Assembly: GCA_951799445.1 (NCBI GenBank)
Contig: OX637287.1
Location: forward strand, 19,964,224-20,028,223
DNA: 64,000 nt
Source: Pseudisothecium myosuroides
Taxonomy: Eukaryota > Streptophyta > Bryopsida > Hypnales > Lembophyllaceae
Reading direction: 5' to 3'
Below the pieces are notes generated by a model. The model had not been told where the DNA came from and ran no database searches. It saw only the letters and a program-made list of their open reading frames with translations. Position numbers and translations under genes: made by a program. Of this stretch, positions 60,175 to 64,000 are shown piece by piece. The first letter of the stretch is position 1; each line of letters begins with the position of its first letter.

Positions 60175-62160
60175 ATGGGGCGCCAGACGTTGTTGGTGCT
60201 GGGCGTGCTGTTCGTGGCCGGAGTGGTGGGATGCTATGGCGCGGCGGAGGAGGCGGCGAAGCTTGGCACGGTGATCGGAATCGACCTCGGCACGACGTAT
60301 TCGTGTGTGGGTGTGTACAAGAACGGGCATGTGGAGATCATCGCCAACGACCAGGGTAACCGTATCACGCCGTCGTGGGTGGCGTTCACGGACAGCGAGC
60401 GGCTGATTGGTGAGGCGGCGAAGAATCAGGCCGCTGTGAACCCGGAGCGGACGGTGTTTGACGTGAAACGTTTGATCGGGCGGAAGTTCGAGGACAAGGA
60501 GGTTCAGAAGGACCTGAAGCTGTTCCCGTTCAAGATCGTGAACAAGGACGGCAAGCCGAACATCCAGGTGAAGGTGAAGGATGGCGAGGTCAAGGTGTTC
60601 ACCCCCGAGGAGATCAGCGCGATGGTGCTGATTAAGATGAAGGAGACCGCGGAGGCGTATTTGGGGAAGAAGATCAAGGACGCCGTGGTGACGGTTCCTG
60701 CGTACTTCAACGACGCGCAGCGGCAGGCGACGAAGGACGCGGGCGTGATTGCGGGTCTGAACGTGGCCCGCATCATCAACGAGCCGACGGCGGCCGCGAT
60801 CGCGTACGGTCTGGACAAGAAGGGCGGGGAGAAGAACATCTTGGTGTTCGACTTGGGCGGTGGCACGTTCGACGTGAGCGTGCTGACGATCGACAATGGC
60901 GTATTCGAGGTTTTGTCGACGAACGGAGACACACATCTGGGCGGCGAGGATTTCGACCAGCGGATCATGGAGTACTTCATCAAGCTGATCAAGAAGAAGT
61001 ACAACCGCGACATCGGGAAGGACAAGAAGGCGATCCAGAAGTTGAGGCGGGAGGCGGAGAGGGCGAAGCGTGCTCTGAGCAACCAGCACCAGATCCGTGT
61101 GGAGATCGAGTCTCTGTTCGACGGCGTGGACTTCTCGGAGCCCCTGACGCGCGCCCGTTTCGAGGAGCTGAACAACGACCTGTTCCGGAAGACGATGGGT
61201 CCGGTGAAGAAGGCGATGGACGACGCGGGTCTGCAAAAGAGCGAGATCCACGAGATCGTGCTGGTGGGGGGCAGCACCCGCATTCCGAAGGTGCAGCAGC
61301 TTTTGCGTGACTACTTCGACGGGAAGGAGCCGAACAAGGGCGTGAATCCTGACGAGGCGGTGGCTTACGGCGCGGCGGTGCAGGGTGGTATCTTGAGCGG
61401 CGAGGGCGGCGAGGAGACCAAGGACATTCTGTTGTTGGACGTGGCGCCTCTGACGCTTGGCATCGAAACTGTGGGCGGCGTGATGACGAAGCTGATCCCC
61501 CGGAACACCGTGATTCCGACGAAGAAGTCTCAGGTGTTCACGACGTACCAGGACCAGCAGACGACGGTGTCGATTCAGGTGTTCGAGGGCGAGCGCAGTT
61601 TGACGAAGGATTGCCACGAGCTGGGCAAATTCGACCTGACGGGCATCCCTGGGGCGCCTCGTGGCGTGCCTCAGATCGAGGTGACGTTCGAGATCGACGC
61701 GAACGGCATTTTGAACGTGAAGGCGGAGGACAAGGGCACTGGCAAGTCGGAGAAGATCGTGATCACGAATGACAAGGGACGTCTAAGCCAGGAAGACATC
61801 GACCGGATGGTGCAAGAGGCGGAGGAGTTCGCGGAGGAGGACAAGAAGGTGAAGGAGAGGATTGACGCACGTAACAGCCTGGAGACGTACGTGTACAATA
61901 TGAAGAACCAGCTGGCGGACAAGCTTGGGGAGAAGATCGAGGCGGAGGACAAGGAGACTATCGAGACGGCAATGAAGGAGGCTTTGGAGTGGCTGGACGA
62001 CAACCAAAGCGCGGAGAAGGACGACTTCGTGGAGAAGTTGAAGGAGGTGGAGGGGATCTGTAACCCGATCGTGACCAAGTTGTACCAGGCCGCGGGAGGA
62101 GCCGCTGGTGCCGCTGGTGAGGACGGCGACAGCGACGACGACAGCCACGAGGAGCTGTAG
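60175..62160 (+). CDS. BIP: BiP, ER-lumenal HSP70 chaperone, intronless
   Basis: BiP binds unfolded proteins in the ER lumen in an ATP-dependent cycle, helps translocation, and restrains the unfolded-protein response. The ATG at 60175 (context GGGGCGATGG) gives 661 residues, the normal length; no upstream in-frame ATG exists. Residues 1-22 are a signal peptide (core [14 protein letters not shown]). The ATPase domain carries all three HSP70 signatures: IDLGTTYS (36-43), [12 protein letters not shown] (about 224-235) and [15 protein letters not shown] (about 361-375). The substrate-binding domain and helical lid follow. The C-terminus is [10 protein letters not shown], so the retrieval signal is HEEL, not the usual plant HDEL. 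The frame is unbroken and unusually G+C-rich compared with the flanks. Flowering-plant BiP genes normally have introns; this one has none in its coding region. Confidence 0.97.
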   Translation: MGRQTLLVLGVLFVAGVVGCYGAAEEAAKLGTVIGIDLGTTYSCVGVYKNGHVEIIANDQGNRITPSWVAFTDSERLIGEAAKNQAAVNPERTVFDVKRLIGRKFEDKEVQKDLKLFPFKIVNKDGKPNIQVKVKDGEVKVFTPEEISAMVLIKMKETAEAYLGKKIKDAVVTVPAYFNDAQRQATKDAGVIAGLNVARIINEPTAAAIAYGLDKKGGEKNILVFDLGGGTFDVSVLTIDNGVFEVLSTNGDTHLGGEDFDQRIMEYFIKLIKKKYNRDIGKDKKAIQKLRREAERAKRALSNQHQIRVEIESLFDGVDFSEPLTRARFEELNNDLFRKTMGPVKKAMDDAGLQKSEIHEIVLVGGSTRIPKVQQLLRDYFDGKEPNKGVNPDEAVAYGAAVQGGILSGEGGEETKDILLLDVAPLTLGIETVGGVMTKLIPRNTVIPTKKSQVFTTYQDQQTTVSIQVFEGERSLTKDCHELGKFDLTGIPGAPRGVPQIEVTFEIDANGILNVKAEDKGTGKSEKIVITNDKGRLSQEDIDRMVQEAEEFAEEDKKVKERIDARNSLETYVYNMKNQLADKLGEKIEAEDKETIETAMKEALEWLDDNQSAEKDDFVEKLKEVEGICNPIVTKLYQAAGGAAGAAGEDGDSDDDSHEEL

Positions 62161-62640
62161 TCACTTCTAATGTGAGGATTCTTTGTAGGCAGAGGCGCCC
62201 ACCTCGTGTGCCAGGGAATTGGACCTGTCGGTGGAAGGCTGCGGGACGAGAGAAGGCAGGCAGGTGGTCTGGGGGTGGTGGATTAGTTAGGCATTGCCCT
62301 TGGATTCATTGCATTGTTGAAGTGAGAGGGTGGATTGGTGGACATCGTGACGCAGGAACAGCCATGAGGCAAATGAGGTTGAGGGCGATTGTTGAGCGGA
62401 GAGGGAAGTGAGATCGTGGGAGTTTTTTTCTCAACGTTTCCCACCTCTTTAGTGAGTAGGCTTTCGGTGAGATTCGGAATTACCGCCTCGAGTTGTGGGC
62501 GGTTCATGTATATTTCATATTCTTTAAATGGTAGAATCTTGAGGCTTGAAATGACTACAGTGGTGGTGTATGAGTTCCGAACTTTTCACTGTTTTTTATT
62601 TTTTGTTCTCAACGGCGTGAAAGCTTGAAGTTTGCACTAT
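62161..62640 (+). other. BiP 3' flank and probable 3' untranslated region
   Basis: The G+C content falls gradually after the stop codon. No clear polyadenylation signal could be chosen. Short open frames here have no support. Confidence 0.4.
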
Positions 62641-64000
62641 TGCTTGGTTATCATCGTTGTGTGTTTCTTGTTTGGAGTAACTCGGTCTATCGCGGCCCAG
62701 TTTGCTGGTCGGTTTCGCGCCGGTGTGATGCAGTGGTTGTGAAACGTAACCATTAAGTTACTACGTCGTTGTGTTTTTGTGAGCCTGAATTAGCCTGTTT
62801 GTAGTTATATTGTGGTGTCAAGGGCCAGTGCTTGACGAGCTCTGTGGAAGTGAGCAGTTTCTTGCAGGCGAACGTTTTCTAACTGGCTATGTCTATATGA
62901 TCGAGCGGCGTAGGTTGTGATGACCTGTACGCATGCTATCCTTCAGTTGTGAAGAATCCGAGTTACTTTTCGTCGTTTTGATGCATTATTTTGATCGTTT
63001 TCTTCGTTTTCTTCATGCGCAACAGACAATAGAAAGAAGAAACATGTATAAATGATTTTGATATGTTCGACGAGTTTCAATTATTTTTAGGATTTTTTTA
63101 GGATTTTTTTTGAAAGTAATCTTGTTATTTTGTAGATCGAGTGTTTGGGGGTTGACAAATAGAAAAAATTTAATTTTACAACACATGTGGATAAACTTCA
63201 ACCATCTCTTGTATTCCAGTTGTACCCGCACCTTTGGAAACATTCATAATCCATTCTATGGATGTCGGCTCTATTAGGAGTTCACCATTGGATTATTTTT
63301 AGAGAAAATATGAGATTGAATTTTAACATTCTCATTTATTTTAAAATGAGCAACTCTGAAAGCCATGTTTGTGCAACAAAATGTTCCCAAATAAATAATA
63401 GATTGTTTTGTAATTTTGTTGTAATGTGAATATGAATTCTCTTTAATATTGGGAATTGAATTCATCTTGCAATCATTATCAAAATTGACTAGAAATTCAA
63501 AATATATATAGAAAGTGTTCATGAATAAGAAATAAAGTGTTGGGACCTTTATAACATTGTTGACCAGTGCTAGGGGGTTCCCTTTGCTCCCTCCAAAAGT
63601 GGGAGTCTTCCAATGTTGCAACTTGCAAAAAAAAACTTCGTCCCTATATAAGTGTAACATTCATATCAGCGACTCATTGGGAGTAATTTTTTTTTTTTTT
63701 TTTTTTTTTTTAATTTTTAAATAGTACCTGATTGCATCTCCAAAAAATATAATTTGGCTAAAAAATGACGACAAAATTGGGAAGTTTTTTGCCAAAAAGT
63801 TTCAAATAAAAAAAACACTTGGATGAACTGCTAGATTGTGGATGAAAACAAAATTATGGATAATTATGTAATATGTGCTAATGTGATTTTTTATCCAATA
63901 TGTGAAATTTGGAGTACCACTAGGACATTTTATATCATCACTTTGGCACTTCAAAAAAAATGAAAAACAAACAAACTAGAATCTTTATGTAGAACTCCGT
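62641..64000. other. Intergenic, nothing recognised
   Basis: AT-rich sequence with a T-run of more than 20 bp at 63687-63711. No gene, RNA or complete mobile element was recognised. Confidence 0.4.

Noticed and set aside
59944..61617. A 557-codon open frame on the minus strand across the BiP gene
   Set aside because: It is the mirror of the G+C-rich BiP coding strand. Its product is a Leu/Arg/His-rich string without domain structure, and antisense frames of this sort are common in HSP70 genes.

Overview
This is a nuclear fragment from a land plant. The evidence is a plant-type ER HSP70 (BiP), a plant-type GOS1 Qb-SNARE with six coding exons, relics of the plant-only Dof zinc-finger family, and a dense mix of plant transposons (LTR elements, a LINE, PIF/Harbinger elements, MITEs). 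The DNA is AT-rich and most of it is repeats in decay. The BiP gene is intronless, GC-rich and ends in HEEL rather than HDEL. I cannot name the species. The long intergenic repeats and the unusual BiP make a non-flowering lineage (gymnosperm, fern or bryophyte) plausible, but that is inference.

Layout. 1-13.3 kb: AT-rich intergenic DNA with two fold-back elements, two MITEs whose ends read CATTAG...CTAATG, and a degraded zinc-finger gene. 13.4-16.3 kb (minus): an apparently intact GOS11-like SNARE gene whose full 227-residue protein can be assembled from six exons. 16.9-21.7 kb: one more MITE, possible SINEs, little else. 21.7-37.8 kb: three very large LTRs (5.0, 5.0 and 4.1 kb) of one family, each a solo LTR with no protein-coding interior and each flanked by a 5-bp target duplication. 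The middle LTR has split a pseudogene that carried two tandem Dof zinc fingers.

38.9-55.9 kb is a nested stack. An old PIF/Harbinger element (accessory ORF on plus, transposase on minus) brackets a block of about 11.8 kb. That block is bounded by inverted repeats and contains a gene I do not recognise. The unknown gene was interrupted after codon 26 by a second PIF/Harbinger element of 7.8 kb; removing that element with one copy of its 3-bp duplication restores the reading frame. Without it, the inverted-repeat block shrinks to about 4 kb around a single unfamiliar gene, which is the layout of a DNA transposon. This is the best candidate here for something undescribed. The outer transposase is dead: it has a frameshift, several stops, and a 267-bp MITE that inserted without any target duplication.

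56-64 kb: a GC-rich perfect hairpin, a 5'-truncated LINE with poly-A tail and target duplication, then the BiP gene. The LINE ends about 400 bp upstream of a perfect three-unit heat-shock element and a TGACGTCA box in the BiP promoter.

Only BiP and the SNARE look like functional host genes. BiP folds proteins in the ER lumen, and GOS1-type SNAREs drive vesicle fusion at the Golgi, so both belong to the secretory pathway, but they are 44 kb apart and nothing suggests a functional cluster.
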